DNA from: Isotricha intestinalis
Lineage: Eukaryota > Ciliophora > Litostomatea > Vestibuliferida > Isotrichidae
DNA: 20,691 nucleotides
Reading direction: 5' to 3'
NCBI GenBank assembly: GCA_023807065.1
Contig: JAJJLU010004009.1
Coordinates: 1-20,691, forward strand
Below the pieces are notes generated by a model. The model saw only the letters and a program-made list of their open reading frames with translations. It did not search any database and was not told the origin of the DNA. Both the position numbers and the translations under genes were made by a program. Below, one piece after another: positions 20,136 through 20,691 of this stretch (the first letter of the stretch is position 1; the number at the start of each line of letters is the position of its first letter).

Positions 20136-20691
20136 TACATTAATCTTTATACCTTTACCTTCATATCATTTAATTGTTCTTAATAATTGATTTTTATTAG
20201 TATTGGTTTTTCTATTTCTTTTTTTGTAATTGCTTATTTTATTTCCTTTGTTTTTACTTAAGGAATTTCACGAATTCAATTCATTTCTTCTTATAAAGAA
20301 ATTTCCTCTATCTTATCATCACAAATCATAATATCTATTTATTAACTTATTTTTTTGAAAGAAAATTTCATTTTTAAATTCTTCTATTTGTTTAATCGGA
20401 ATTTTCATTTTTAATATTTAAATTATTTATTTCTTCTTTTTTCTTTAATGACTCACTTTCAACATATTTCATTTTTTAATTAATTAAATAAACATTAGTT
20501 ATATTTTCTTGTTCTTCATTTTCTAATTTTTTTAATTTAGTTTCAAAATGAATTTTTTCTTTTATTAAAGAAACATTATTTTGATTTAATTTGGATATTT
20601 CAAGTTTTAAATCATTTATTTGTTTTTTTTGAATGAAAGAATCTTTACTTAAATTTTCTTTTTCATTAATCAAAGATTTAATTTTATCTTT
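20136..20691 (-). pseudogene. Decayed, truncated copy of the coiled-coil gene at 1-1569
   Basis: Read on the - strand from the window edge, this frame is open from the last base and encodes nearly the same peptide as the left-edge gene, with three substitutions (Gly-Phe to His-Phe, Asn to Thr, His to Asn). A CAA Gln codon has then become TAA at 20478-20476. Similarity continues past the stop through 20401 (the segment 20401-20460 is identical to 232-291). A one-base insertion near 20400 shifts frame, and QIEEFKNEIFFQKN continues in the new frame. From about 20317 to 20136 another frame gives a coiled-coil-like string (DKIEEISL, KTKEIK, EQLNDMKVKV) broken by seven stops, six of them TAA. The part beyond 20346 is weak evidence. 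The upstream part lies outside the window. A live gene of a paralog ending early at the TAA is less likely. Confidence 0.75.
20347..20691 (-). repeat. Right arm of terminal inverted repeat
   Basis: This is the reverse complement of bases 1-345: exact for 20551-20691, five mismatches over 20401-20691, and then rapid decay. Both arms point their coding direction into the window. Confidence 0.93.

Noticed and set aside
20476..20478. TAA as a Gln codon (ciliate-type code), which would extend the right-hand copy
   Set aside because: All long genes here end at TAA and use CAA for Gln without a single internal TAA or TAG. The right copy also has a frameshift, so a pseudogene under the standard code fits better.
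1..20691. A giant transposon with terminal inverted repeats
   Set aside because: The arms are parts of a coding gene, no transposase or integrase is present, the interior is housekeeping genes, and the arms diverge after about 290 bp.

Overview
This is a strongly AT-rich eukaryotic window (sampled lines run about 17-35% G+C). It carries intron-free, spliceosome-era eukaryotic genes: a four-domain voltage-gated cation channel, a MORN-repeat protein, a poly(A)-binding protein and the core spliceosome protein Prp8. Asn/Lys-rich low-complexity tracts, A-rich start contexts and exclusive use of TAA as stop suggest a single-celled protist. All long frames read through with the standard code, and no in-frame TAA, TAG or TGA occurs in several thousand codons. 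A standard-code ciliate (for example a gut/rumen litostome) or another AT-rich anaerobic protist would fit. That placement is inference, and no marker here settles the lineage. || Layout. The left half is all on the + strand: the 3' part of a coiled-coil gene (1-1569), a 2087-residue voltage-gated channel (1690-7953) and a MORN protein with an N-terminal acylation signal (8155-9279). A 300-bp convergent spacer follows (9280-9579). The right half is all on the - strand; read in its own direction it holds a decayed copy of the left-edge coiled-coil gene (20691 to about 20136), a 183-residue helical protein of unknown function (19905-19354), Prp8 (19169-11790), a 63-residue unknown ORF (11718-11527) and PABP (11325-9580). 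|| The two window tips are exact inverted copies for 141 bp. They stay about 98% identical to base 291 and then diverge quickly. The exact 141-bp length looks like an assembly-graph junction (a common k-mer size) laid over a genuine paralogous repeat, not a chromosome end: no telomeric repeat is present. || The genes do not form an evident joint system. Prp8 (splicing) and PABP (mRNA tail binding) are both mRNA-metabolism genes in the same orientation, but each is more likely an independent housekeeping gene. The most interesting points are the channel's E/D/D/E selectivity ring with an anomalous domain IV voltage sensor, the PABP with eroded RNA-contact motifs in three of its four RRMs, a GC-rich codon island near the Prp8 N-terminus, and the terminal paralog with an abrupt identity cliff. 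I did not find convincing evidence of a new multi-gene system.
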